A stretch of DNA of 64,000 nt, from NCBI RefSeq assembly GCF_024756235.1, contig NZ_JANUGY010000010.1, positions 1 to 64,000 on the forward strand, given 5' to 3'. The first letter of the stretch is position 1, and every line of letters starts with the position of its first letter. This DNA is from Massilia kyonggiensis. Its GTDB lineage: Bacteria > Pseudomonadota > Gammaproteobacteria > Burkholderiales > Burkholderiaceae_D. The translations under genes and the position numbers were made by a program. Shown one piece after another: positions 16,977 to 24,277 of the stretch. The notes under the pieces are model-generated. The model saw nothing but the letters and a program-made list of their open reading frames with translations. It did no database searches and was not told the origin of the DNA.

Positions 16977-17699
16977 TTACTGCTTGAGGGCGGCCAGTTT
17001 GGCCTCGAGCGTTTTCTGGTCGACGGCGCCCGGAATCCGGCTGCCGTCCGAGAAGAAGATCGCCGGCGTGCCGGTGATGTGCAGCTTCTGGCCCAGCGCC
17101 AGCACCTTCTCGTTCGGCGACTCGCAGCTCGCCGGCGCGGCCGCTGCCGGCTTGTTGTTGATCATCCAGTCATCCCAGGCCTTGACGCGGTCGGGCGAGC
17201 ACCAGATGTTCTTCGACTTCTCGAACGAGTCCGGCGACAGGATGTTGTACATGAACGTGTAGATCGTCACGTTGTCCATGTTCTTCAGCGTCGTCTGGCG
17301 CAGGCGCTTGCAGTAGCCGCAGTTCGGGTCTTCAAACACGGCGATCACGCGCTTGCCGTCGCCCTTGACCTGCTTGATGGCGTCGTTCAGCGGCAGGTCG
17401 GAGAACTTGATCTTGTTGATGTCGTCGATGCGCTCGCGCGTCAGGTCGCGCGTCGTCTTGGCATCGTAGACGTGGCCGATGATCAGGTATTCACCTTTCT
17501 TGTCCGTGTACAGGATGTCGCCGGCGACGCGCAGTTCGTACAGCCCGGCGTACGGCGTTTCCTTGATCGACTCGATCTTGGCGCCGCCCAGGCGCGGTTC
17601 GATCGCCTTCTTGATGTTCGCCTCGACCGAATTCTGCGCACCGACGCACGACGTGATCAGGCCGGTCGCCAGCAGGACGGCGAGCTTCGTTTTACCCAT
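16977..17699 (-). CDS. dsbC: Thiol:disulfide interchange protein DsbC
   Basis: A 240-residue periplasmic disulfide isomerase. A signal peptide covers about residues 1-21, followed by the dimerisation domain (to about 85) and a thioredoxin-fold domain with active site CGYC (C127 and C130, in FEDPNCGYCKRL). The cis-proline loop is GTPAIFF, and the structural cysteine pair is represented by WCSPDR and SCESP. It is transcribed alone, ending in a clear terminator. The neighbouring UbiH-type gene starts further upstream on the same strand. Confidence 0.94.
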   Translation of the reverse strand: MGKTKLAVLLATGLITSCVGAQNSVEANIKKAIEPRLGGAKIESIKETPYAGLYELRVAGDILYTDKKGEYLIIGHVYDAKTTRDLTRERIDDINKIKFSDLPLNDAIKQVKGDGKRVIAVFEDPNCGYCKRLRQTTLKNMDNVTIYTFMYNILSPDSFEKSKNIWCSPDRVKAWDDWMINNKPAAAAPASCESPNEKVLALGQKLHITGTPAIFFSDGSRIPGAVDQKTLEAKLAALKQ

Positions 17700-17726
17700 G
17701 AATGAATTCCTTAAAGATGTGCCGCG

Positions 17727-18968
17727 TTACCTGCCCATCGCGTGGACGATCAGCCGTCGCTTGACCAGAGGCAACTTATCCAGCAAGTTTAATCCTAAAT
17801 TGCGAACCACGCGCACGGGCTCGAGATTTGCGCCGAACAGGCGCTCCAGGCCATCCGTGGCGAGTTGCATCAGCAACACGTCTTCCTTGCGTGCGCGGGC
17901 GTAGCGCGCCAGCAGGCGCTCGTCGCCGATGCCCTGGTGGGCGTCACGCGCGGCGATCGTGTCGAGCAGCGCATTGATGTCGCCGAAGCCCAGGTTCATG
18001 CCGTGGCCGGCCAGGGGATGCACCGCGTGGGCGGCGTCGCCGATGAGCGCCACACGGGGCGCCGTGATCGCGTGCGGGCGCACGAGCGCCAGCGGGATCG
18101 CCTGGACGTTCTCCGGCTGCAGCGGCTTCAGCAGGCCCAGCTTGCCCTCCGAATACTCGCCCAGGCGGATCGCCAGCTCGCCCAGCGATTCGTTCATGAT
18201 GGTGTCGGCCAGCGTGTCCGGCGCGGACCACACGAGCGACACTTTATTCCCCGGCAGCGGCAGCAGCGCGACGATGCCTTCCTTGCACGTAAACCATTGA
18301 TAGGCCACGTTGTGATGCGGTTTTTCGCACGAAAAATTCGCCACGATGGCGCGCTGGTGGTACGAGCGGTAGTCGATGCCGATGTCGCACTGCCCGCGCA
18401 CCCAGGAATCGCGGCCGTCGGCGCCGACCAGCAGCTGGGCCGCGAGCACCTTGCCGTCTTCCAGCTCGACCTCGACGTCCTCCGCACTGCTCACGATGCG
18501 GCAGGCCCGCCCGGTGACCGTCTCGACGTTCTGGGCGAAGCGCAGCGCCGCGTCGAGCGCCTGGTTCAGGTTGCTATCCTCGACGATCCACGCGAGCGAG
18601 CCCGCATGGGCGCCGAACGCGTCGAAACCGAGGTGGCCGCCCTGCTCCCCGTCGCCCTGCACGTCCATGGCGTCGACGGGCGCCACGCGCGCCATGTCGA
18701 GCGCGCCCCAGACTTTCAGCGACGACAACAACGTATGCGCCGTGTGGTTGAGCGCATACACGCGCACGTCCCAGGGCTTCTCGCCCGATGCGGTCGACGC
18801 ATCCAGTGCGTCGGGACGCGCGGGCGGCACGAGCAGCGTGACGCTGTGCCCGGCCTGCGACAGGCCGAGGGCCGCCGTCTTGGCGATGGCGCCATTGCCC
18901 ACGATACAGATGTCGCTGCGGCGGGCGACGTTGCGAGGAAGTGCGGTGGAAGTGGTCTGTGTGCTCAT
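17727..18968 (-). CDS. UbiH/UbiF/Coq6-family FAD-dependent monooxygenase
   Basis: A 413-residue flavoprotein hydroxylase of the ubiquinone-biosynthesis group. The FAD-binding Rossmann motif is IVGNGAIAKTAALGLSQAGH near 22-41, and the second FAD motif is ALIGDAAHAVHPLAGHGMN near 315. Which ring position it hydroxylates cannot be decided by eye. The start MSTQTTST is chosen because a TATAAT box (18976-18981) ends only 8 bases upstream, so the longer frame would start upstream of the transcript. dsbC follows 27 bases downstream and could be co-transcribed. Confidence 0.87.
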   Translation of the reverse strand: MSTQTTSTALPRNVARRSDICIVGNGAIAKTAALGLSQAGHSVTLLVPPARPDALDASTASGEKPWDVRVYALNHTAHTLLSSLKVWGALDMARVAPVDAMDVQGDGEQGGHLGFDAFGAHAGSLAWIVEDSNLNQALDAALRFAQNVETVTGRACRIVSSAEDVEVELEDGKVLAAQLLVGADGRDSWVRGQCDIGIDYRSYHQRAIVANFSCEKPHHNVAYQWFTCKEGIVALLPLPGNKVSLVWSAPDTLADTIMNESLGELAIRLGEYSEGKLGLLKPLQPENVQAIPLALVRPHAITAPRVALIGDAAHAVHPLAGHGMNLGFGDINALLDTIAARDAHQGIGDERLLARYARARKEDVLLMQLATDGLERLFGANLEPVRVVRNLGLNLLDKLPLVKRRLIVHAMGR

Positions 18969-18975
18969 AATGAAC

Positions 18976-18981
18976 ATTATA
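18976..18981 (-). promoter_or_regulatory. -10 box for the UbiH-type gene, near-leaderless
   Basis: A perfect TATAAT on the minus strand, eight bases from the ATG at 18968. Transcription would begin at or next to the start codon. No good -35 box is visible at 17 bases. Confidence 0.45.
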
Positions 18982-19043
18982 GACCCTTCACCGTGGCCTG
19001 TTTCCGGCGAACGGGACGGGCATATCGTCCTATCCGTTGCCAA

Positions 19044-19061
19044 AAACTGCTCGACAGGCCT
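19044..19061 (+). repeat. Left target-site duplication of the insertion sequence
   Basis: AAACTGCTCGACAGGCCT, identical to 20527-20544. Taking element ends as TGT...ACA, the duplication proper is the 16 bases 19045-19060; the outer bases are shared by chance with the element. Confidence 0.88.
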
Positions 19062-20527
19062 GTCAACCCTAAATAGAAATGTCCCCTGTTCTCCAAAGTA
19101 GAAATGTCCCCTTGGAAGGAGTTCAGACCGGGGCCAGGTGGGCTTTGGAGTGCGCGAATTCGGCGCGTACTTGCGCTGTGCCGGGTGGCGTGGCCATGCG
19201 TTTTTTCCATGGGTGCCCGATCGGCTGAGGTGGCGTGCGCCGTGTCAGCGCCTGCTCGACTTTGGTGTTGACGTCCTTGGCGTCGACGGCCTCGCGTTGC
19301 TTGATGGGTTTGCTGTTGCACGTATGGGGCAGCACGCGCCCCTGCCAGAGCAGTTCGGTCGCACTGCAGGGATGCGTCACGATGTCCACATCGGCGCCGC
19401 GCAGGGCCAACCCCTGTCCCGTCGCCTGAACCTGATAGAGCATGCCATCCAGTTGGCAGCTCAGGTTGCCCGACAGGCGGCGCCTGGTATGTACAGACAG
19501 GATGCGGCGCAAGGCCGCCTGTGTGCCGGCGAAGGGGATGTGCGCGTCGTCCTGCGTCGCTGGCACGACGGCAAAGCGGCTGTTGAAGGCACGGATGAAC
19601 TGCGGTAGCCAGGTATTGGCCGCTTCCTGGCTGCTGATGCCCTGCAGACGCATTTCCTTGACCAGACGATCCTGCAGGGTCTGGTTGGCCCGCTCGACCC
19701 GTCCCTTGGCTTGCGGACTGTTGGCCTGGATGCCCTCGATCCCCAATTGCTCCAGGGCACGCGCAAACTGCGTTTGCGCATGGCTGACGTCCTTGTAGTC
19801 GCCCCGGTTGACCTGGAAGATGCTGTGACGATCACTGTAGATGGCGGCAGGCAGACCGTGTGCAAGAACGTGCTCTTCCAGCAGCGCCATGTAACCGAGC
19901 GTCGTTTCGGCATCGACAAAGCGCAAAGCCATCAGTTCGCCGGTGGCGTCGTCGATGAACACCAGCAGGCAACAGCGTGGCGCGCGCCCCTCGAACCAGT
20001 CGTGCGGGGAACCGTCGATCTGGATCAGTTCGCCGCGCCGGGCGCGTCTCTCGCGCATCGCGTGGGTGCGGGCTCCCGCGCCGCGCCGGGCCTTCCATAG
20101 ACCGGCGCGCAGCATGGCCTGCCGCACCGTCTCCACCGACAGTTTGATCTCATGGACTTCCTCCAGCTTTTCACACGCCAGTGTCGGCCCGAAGTCGGCG
20201 TAGTGCGCACCAATCAAGGTCACCGCCTTCTCCAGAACATCAGTCGGTGTACGCCGATTTGACGGCTTGCCGCGCTTCCTGCTCAACAAGCCTTCCGTTC
20301 CCTCGTCCAGCATCCGCCGCTTCAGCCGTTTGACTTGCCGGACGCTGATCCCCAGCCTTCCTGCGGCACTCGCCTGATCCAGCTTCCCCTCCAGCACTTG
20401 TGCCATCACCTGGCTGCGCAACACATCCTTGGCCGTCATCACAATCACTATCCCATCCTCCCCTACGACGAATCCTAGGGGACATCTCTACTTTGCGGAG
20501 AGGGGACATTACTACTTTGCGCTAACA
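19061..20527 (-). mobile_element. Complete insertion sequence, IS1202/ISNCY type (1467 bp)
   Basis: Ends are imperfect 26-bp inverted repeats beginning TGTCAACCC (left) and, read inward on the other strand, TGTTAGCGC (right), both finishing in AATGTCCCC, with about 20 of 26 positions matching. Each end has a second copy of the inner motif: TAGAAATGTCCCC at 19074 and 19099, and GGGGACAT at 20478 and 20502, spaced 24-25 bases and probably tandem transposase-binding sites. One transposase gene fills the interior. A 16-18 bp direct repeat flanks the element; such long duplications are known for the IS1202 group. Intact ends and duplication suggest recent insertion. Confidence 0.88.
19123..20448 (-). 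CDS. DDE transposase (ISNCY/IS1202 type)
   Basis: A 441-residue integrase-core transposase. An N-terminal helix-turn-helix (ASAAGRLGISVRQVKRLKRR, about 26-45) is followed by the rve catalytic core. The three acidic residues can be assigned: D in IQIDGSPHDWF (near 144), D in AIYSDRHSIF (near 208) and E in GRVERANQTL (near 252). The frame is complete with no internal stop, so it may be active. A C-terminal basic domain extends to the end. It has no partner ORF and no passenger genes. Confidence 0.9.
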   Translation of the reverse strand: MIVMTAKDVLRSQVMAQVLEGKLDQASAAGRLGISVRQVKRLKRRMLDEGTEGLLSRKRGKPSNRRTPTDVLEKAVTLIGAHYADFGPTLACEKLEEVHEIKLSVETVRQAMLRAGLWKARRGAGARTHAMRERRARRGELIQIDGSPHDWFEGRAPRCCLLVFIDDATGELMALRFVDAETTLGYMALLEEHVLAHGLPAAIYSDRHSIFQVNRGDYKDVSHAQTQFARALEQLGIEGIQANSPQAKGRVERANQTLQDRLVKEMRLQGISSQEAANTWLPQFIRAFNSRFAVVPATQDDAHIPFAGTQAALRRILSVHTRRRLSGNLSCQLDGMLYQVQATGQGLALRGADVDIVTHPCSATELLWQGRVLPHTCNSKPIKQREAVDAKDVNTKVEQALTRRTPPQPIGHPWKKRMATPPGTAQVRAEFAHSKAHLAPV

Positions 20528-20544
20528 AACTGCTCGACAGGCCT
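20527..20544 (+). repeat. Right target-site duplication
   Basis: Second copy of the repeat at 19044-19061. Its last base is the first T of the -35 hexamer of the tRNA-Phe promoter, so the insertion left that promoter intact. Confidence 0.88.
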
Positions 20545-20572
20545 TGCAGCTTCGCAAACCCCTCGCTATAAT
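20544..20572 (+). promoter_or_regulatory. tRNA-Phe promoter
   Basis: TTGCAG (20544-20549), 17-base spacer, TATAAT (20567-20572), 12 bases before the tRNA. Confidence 0.8.
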
Positions 20573-20584
20573 CATGCCTCCTTT

Positions 20585-20660
20585 GGCCTGGTAGCTCAGT
20601 TGGTAGAGCAGAGGATTGAAAATCCTTGTGTCGGTGGTTCGATTCCGCCCCGGGCCACCA
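20585..20660 (+). tRNA. tRNA-Phe (GAA), copy 1
   Basis: A 76-base cloverleaf with encoded CCA: acceptor GGCCTGG/CCGGGCC, D-arm GCTC...GAGC, anticodon stem GAGGA/TCCTT with loop TTGAAAA (anticodon GAA), T-arm GGTGG-TTCGATT-CCGCC. Identical in sequence to the copy at 49882. Confidence 0.97.
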
Positions 20661-20682
20661 AAGAATTCAGCAGTATTTAACG

Positions 20683-20712
20683 AAACGCCAACCCATGCAG
20701 GTTGGCGTTTTT
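20683..20712 (+). terminator. Terminator after tRNA-Phe copy 1
   Basis: AAACGCCAACC (20683-20693) pairs perfectly with GGTTGGCGTTT (20700-20710) around a 6-base loop and ends in a T-run. Confidence 0.85.
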
Positions 20713-20731
20713 GTTTCTCGAGCGGAAAATC

Positions 20732-21091
20732 ATGAACGTCGAAGAGCTGAAATCATTTTGCCGGGGTTTCGCGGGCGCGACCGAAGTGCTGCATGGCGCG
20801 CCCACCAACGTTCTCGCGTACGCCGTTGGCGGAAAGAACTTCGCTTATTTCAAGACGAGCGAGCCGGAGAAATGGCGTTTCAGCACGAGAGTCTCGGCTG
20901 ACCGTTTCGTGGAACTGACGGACATTCCTGATGTGAAGCCAGCCCGCTACATGGGACGTTTTCACTGGGTGACGATCGTCCAGGTGGAGCATTTCCCTTC
21001 TGCGTATCTGACGGAACTGGTCGAGTGGTCGTATCAGAAAGCGTTCAGTTCACTCAGCAAAGCCGCACAGCGTGCCATTGCCGGCACCTGA
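20732..21091 (+). CDS. MmcQ/YjbR family protein
   Basis: A 119-residue cytoplasmic protein with the YjbR fold (double-wing, CyaY-like). Typical features are the N-terminal helix MNVEELKSFCRGFAG, the FAYF strand, a lysine-tryptophan KWRFSTRVSADRF segment and the C-terminal WVTIVQ...ELVEWSYQKAFSSL. Function is uncertain for the family; some members are annotated as DNA-binding. It sits between two near-identical terminators, 72 bases after the tRNA, so it may be expressed by tRNA read-through or from its own weak promoter. Confidence 0.82.
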   Translation: MNVEELKSFCRGFAGATEVLHGAPTNVLAYAVGGKNFAYFKTSEPEKWRFSTRVSADRFVELTDIPDVKPARYMGRFHWVTIVQVEHFPSAYLTELVEWSYQKAFSSLSKAAQRAIAGT

Positions 21092-21094
21092 GCC

Positions 21095-21125
21095 AAACGC
21101 CGACCCCTACAGGTCGGCGTTTTGT
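21095..21125. terminator. Bidirectional terminator between yjbR-like gene and pectate lyase
   Basis: AAACGCCGACC (21095-21105) pairs with GGTCGGCGTTT (21112-21122); T-runs on both sides serve the convergent genes ending at 21091 and 21133. It differs from the tRNA terminator at 20683 by a single compensated base pair. Confidence 0.85.
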
Positions 21126-21132
21126 TTTGAGC

Positions 21133-22662
21133 CTACAGCTTGCCGACGCCGGCCGCGGCCGGCACGGCGGTGGCGAGATTGCTCGTGGCATCCACGGAAT
21201 AGGTGTAATAGCTGGCCGGCGTCGCCGACGGCGTGCCCGCCGGGTTGCTGGCCGACGACCAGGGCGTGGATGTGACGGTCACCAGCGAATTGGCGCCATG
21301 GGCCGTCGCGCTCAGGTTCACGGGTGCGCCGTTGAGCAGGTTACCGCTGTCAAAGATATAGGGCGAGCAGCGCGCCGTGCTCATGCCCGACAGGGCCGCA
21401 CAATTGGTCAGCGCACTGCCGGACGACACCGACGCACCGATCGTGTCGCCGGCCGTCGCACCGCCACTGATACTAAAGACATTGTTCTCGACATACAGTT
21501 TCGAGCCCTGGCCCGACGTCAGCCCCACCATCCAGTTATACAACGTAACGCTATTGCTGCCGGCGAAATAATTGTTGTACAGGTGGACCATGCCGTAGCG
21601 CACACGCGGCTTGCGCTGCACGAGGTTTTGGAAGTAATTGTGGTGGAAGGTGGTCTTCAGCACCCCTGGATTTTCCGCCGTCAGGCTCGCCGTATCGGTG
21701 CCGCCCATCAGCATCGACTTGTCGTGGTCGTGCAGGTGGTTGTACGACACGGTGATCAGGTTGGCCGACTTGGTGATGTCGAGCAGGCCATCGTGGTGTT
21801 GCACGTGGTAGAGGTCGCCATCATACGGGGCGGCCCACACGGACGGGAACTGGTCGTCGGTACGCGCGCCGTCGGAGAACGTGCAATGGTCGATCCACAC
21901 GTGGGTGGCGTACTGGATCGACACGGTGTCGTAGTTCGAATTCCAGCGCCCGCCGGAATCGGTCGGGTCCCACGCGGGGAAGAAGTCGAACGCGTCTTCG
22001 AACGCCACGTTCCGGATCACGACGTTGTCGACCGGCGCACTCGATGTGCCGCTGATCATCAGGGTGCCGTGGATGATTTTCGCGGTCGAGCCATTGCCGA
22101 TGATCGATGTGTTCGACGGCACGGTCAGGACGACGTTTTTCTTCATCTGGTTGCTGGCGCAGGCGCGCGCAGCCTCGACCGGATCCGTCGACGGCGGCAC
22201 CTTCGCGTAGGGCGGCTTGTAGGCGGCCAGATAGTCTTTCCAGATCTGGTCGAACGTGGTGTAGCCATAGCCGGCGCAAGTACTGCTGGCCGCGTTGGCA
22301 TAGGTCACGTAGTCATTGGCCGTCAGTTCGGTACCGGCCGCGTTCTGGTTCAGGCTGATGGTGCCCGAGATGTAGATGATCTTCCTGCTGTTGTCGAGCG
22401 TGCCGCTGAACGAACCGTTGGACTTGATCGTGGCGGTGTTGCCGTATAGAGCCTGGATCAGGCCGGCACGAGTCGACACGGTGTAGATCTTGGCCGCCGC
22501 CGCGCCGTTGCCGCCGGTGGTGCCGGTTCCGCCCAGATTGTTGGTACCGGTGGCTGCCCAGCCGGTTGCGCCGAGCGAAGAGATTTGCGCATGAACGCCC
22601 GCGCTGGCCATCACGGCCACACTGCATACTGCCTGGCACAACTGCTTTTTGGAAATCGTCAT
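21133..22662 (-). CDS. Secreted pectate lyase (PL1 family)
   Basis: A 509-residue protein that cleaves polygalacturonate by beta-elimination. A signal peptide ends near residue 26 (AGVHAQ). The right-handed beta-helix core shows the family segments NVVIRNVAFEDAFDFFPAWD, HVWIDHCTFSDG, HHDGLLDITKSANLITVSYN and QRKPRVRYGMVHLYNNYF, where the arginine in PRVRYG is the catalytic base and the aspartates near WIDH bind calcium. The ribosome site GGAGAAG fixes the start. It is alone on its strand; no pectin transporter or oligogalacturonate genes are nearby. Confidence 0.92.
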   Translation of the reverse strand: MTISKKQLCQAVCSVAVMASAGVHAQISSLGATGWAATGTNNLGGTGTTGGNGAAAAKIYTVSTRAGLIQALYGNTATIKSNGSFSGTLDNSRKIIYISGTISLNQNAAGTELTANDYVTYANAASSTCAGYGYTTFDQIWKDYLAAYKPPYAKVPPSTDPVEAARACASNQMKKNVVLTVPSNTSIIGNGSTAKIIHGTLMISGTSSAPVDNVVIRNVAFEDAFDFFPAWDPTDSGGRWNSNYDTVSIQYATHVWIDHCTFSDGARTDDQFPSVWAAPYDGDLYHVQHHDGLLDITKSANLITVSYNHLHDHDKSMLMGGTDTASLTAENPGVLKTTFHHNYFQNLVQRKPRVRYGMVHLYNNYFAGSNSVTLYNWMVGLTSGQGSKLYVENNVFSISGGATAGDTIGASVSSGSALTNCAALSGMSTARCSPYIFDSGNLLNGAPVNLSATAHGANSLVTVTSTPWSSASNPAGTPSATPASYYTYSVDATSNLATAVPAAAGVGKL

Positions 22663-22958
22663 TTCTTCTCCGGAATGGTGAAATTTCTGATGTACCCAAG
22701 AACAGCTTGACAGCGCTCGTCCCCGCCCCTCCGCCATCTGGTCGGTCCGGTTTTTACAAATATGGCGTGGAAATCGCTGATTTGTTGAAAGTGGTCAGGC
22801 CAATTCAACCGATGCAGTATGACCGCATTTGTGATGTGTGGCAATTTAATCTTGCTCTTTGGAGCAGCAAGGATGACGCCTGACCGTGGCGGACCCGCAG
22901 CGCGACGGCAGGCCGGGGCTACCGCATAGTCCAGGTCAATTTGGAAAACCATAATAAA
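22663..22958. other. Non-coding region upstream of pectate lyase
   Basis: About 300 bases with no convincing gene. The part next to the lyase (about 22750-22870) is AT-richer and must hold its promoter. An imperfect dyad TGGTCAGGCCA at about 22792 is the only operator-like sequence seen, and it is weak. Confidence 0.4.
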
Positions 22959-22995
22959 AAAACGGATTCACGTTGCACGTGAATCCGTTTTAGCT
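22955..22995 (-). terminator. Strong terminator after the PEP-CTERM gene
   Basis: A perfect 15-bp stem (22959-22973 with 22977-22991) and TGC triloop, with T-runs on both strands. It lies 70 bases past the PEP-CTERM stop. Confidence 0.9.
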
Positions 22996-23064
22996 CCTGG
23001 CACCAGCAGGTCAATGCCTTGAGCGACAGGCATTGCCCCGCAGGCGGCGTTTATTCATGCGAGT

Positions 23065-23856
23065 TTATTTAGCCTGCTTGCGACGGCGCGAACGCAGCAT
23101 TGCGCCGGCGCCCAGCAGCATCAGCGCGGCCGACGCCGGTTCCGGGACATTAACCGGCGGAATAACGGCACCGAAACCGTCGATATAGGCATAACCCGTG
23201 TGGCCGGTCGGCTCGCAATCCGCGGCCAGGATCGACAGCGTGAAATCGTGGCCCGACAGCGACGAATCGATTGCGAGCTGTTCGATTTGCCATGCCGAGG
23301 TGTAATACAGGTCGCCGCTGACGGAGAAACGGCTGTCGACGCCGCCGCCGCCGGCACCGGCATTGTAGACACGATTGATCAGGACGGCGCCCGTCGTGTC
23401 GTCGGTCAGCGTGATCAGCAGTTCGGCCGATTGGTCGGCAGTGTGACCGCCATTTTCCAGCACGGCTTTCCACGCGAAGAAGATGTTCGCTTCCGTGTAA
23501 TTCGTCACCTTCTGGCTGAGAACCGACGCATTACCGCCCCACGTGGTGTCTTCCGTGCGGTAAGAATACTGGCCCGAATAAACGGTCGAACCCAGCAACC
23601 CGCCCAGCAGCGGATCGGACGTGCCTGCGGTGTTGATGGCCGAGCGGGTGGCCGGCCCGCTGTACATGCTGCCGCCCGGCAGGAACGCCGCCGGCGTCAG
23701 GCTAGCGTTGTCCACACCGCCCCGATATCCTTCCCCAGTCGTCCAGCCATTTGCATTGCCATCTTCAAAACCGCCATTGATAAAGGCGCCGGCGTGTGCG
23801 GTACCGGTAATGGCGGTGAATGCGAGGGCAGCGGCCAGCGCGAATTTTAATTTCAT
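23065..23856 (-). CDS. PEP-CTERM sorting-domain protein
   Basis: A 263-residue exported protein. Signal peptide about 1-24 (MKLKFALAAALAFTAITGTA), a beta-rich body beginning GAFINGGFEDGNANGW, as in carbohydrate-binding-like discoidin/NGGFE proteins, and a C-terminal tripartite sorting signal: VPEP motif, hydrophobic helix ASAALMLLGAGAML, and basic RSRRRK. Such proteins are processed by exosortase and linked to exopolysaccharide export; no exosortase gene is in the window. Function of the body is unknown. Confidence 0.9.
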   Translation of the reverse strand: MKLKFALAAALAFTAITGTAHAGAFINGGFEDGNANGWTTGEGYRGGVDNASLTPAAFLPGGSMYSGPATRSAINTAGTSDPLLGGLLGSTVYSGQYSYRTEDTTWGGNASVLSQKVTNYTEANIFFAWKAVLENGGHTADQSAELLITLTDDTTGAVLINRVYNAGAGGGGVDSRFSVSGDLYYTSAWQIEQLAIDSSLSGHDFTLSILAADCEPTGHTGYAYIDGFGAVIPPVNVPEPASAALMLLGAGAMLRSRRRKQAK

Positions 23857-24277
23857 CTCAGTGGTCCTTTCAAGTGAATAAGCGTTATAGGTGCGTGTAA
23901 TGCACTGCGACAGCTTAGCAATTACCGTGCCAATCACTTATCTATTTGAAAGAAAATGGATTTTTTAAACTCGTATTGATATAGATCCTATAACTGTTAA
24001 ATACTCCGACACTTAAATAGGGTAATTCCACGACGGCTTTTAAAACATATGTATTCATAATACCCGCTAAGCATTCATATTATGCGCACACTCTTATAAC
24101 CGGATGCAAATTATTTTACTTTGAAGAAAATTTGATTATTGGTGATATTTTGATTTGATAGGAAATATCGATTCGTTTAAACGGCTCTCGATAATCGTCA
24201 TATCTCTTCCCCAATATCACCAATAAATTCCTTCTGAAAAAATAATTTTCCTTTTGGAATTCGGCGAATACGGTTCG
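23857..24277. other. AT-rich intergenic island with inverted repeat
   Basis: About 420 bases without a supported gene, far richer in A+T than the surroundings. A TATAAC box near 23885 could serve the PEP-CTERM gene. TATTGGTGATATT at 24137-24149 is the exact reverse complement of AATATCACCAATA at 24213-24225, with 63 bases between the arms. Confidence 0.6.

Noticed and set aside
19044..20544. Considered as an integrative element using tRNA-Phe as attachment site
   Set aside because: Duplication lies upstream of the tRNA, not at its 3' end, and the only gene is a DDE transposase, so it is an insertion sequence.
24136..24201. 21-codon minus-strand frame inside the AT-rich inverted repeat
   Set aside because: Weak ribosome site and no recognisable property; more simply explained as non-coding.
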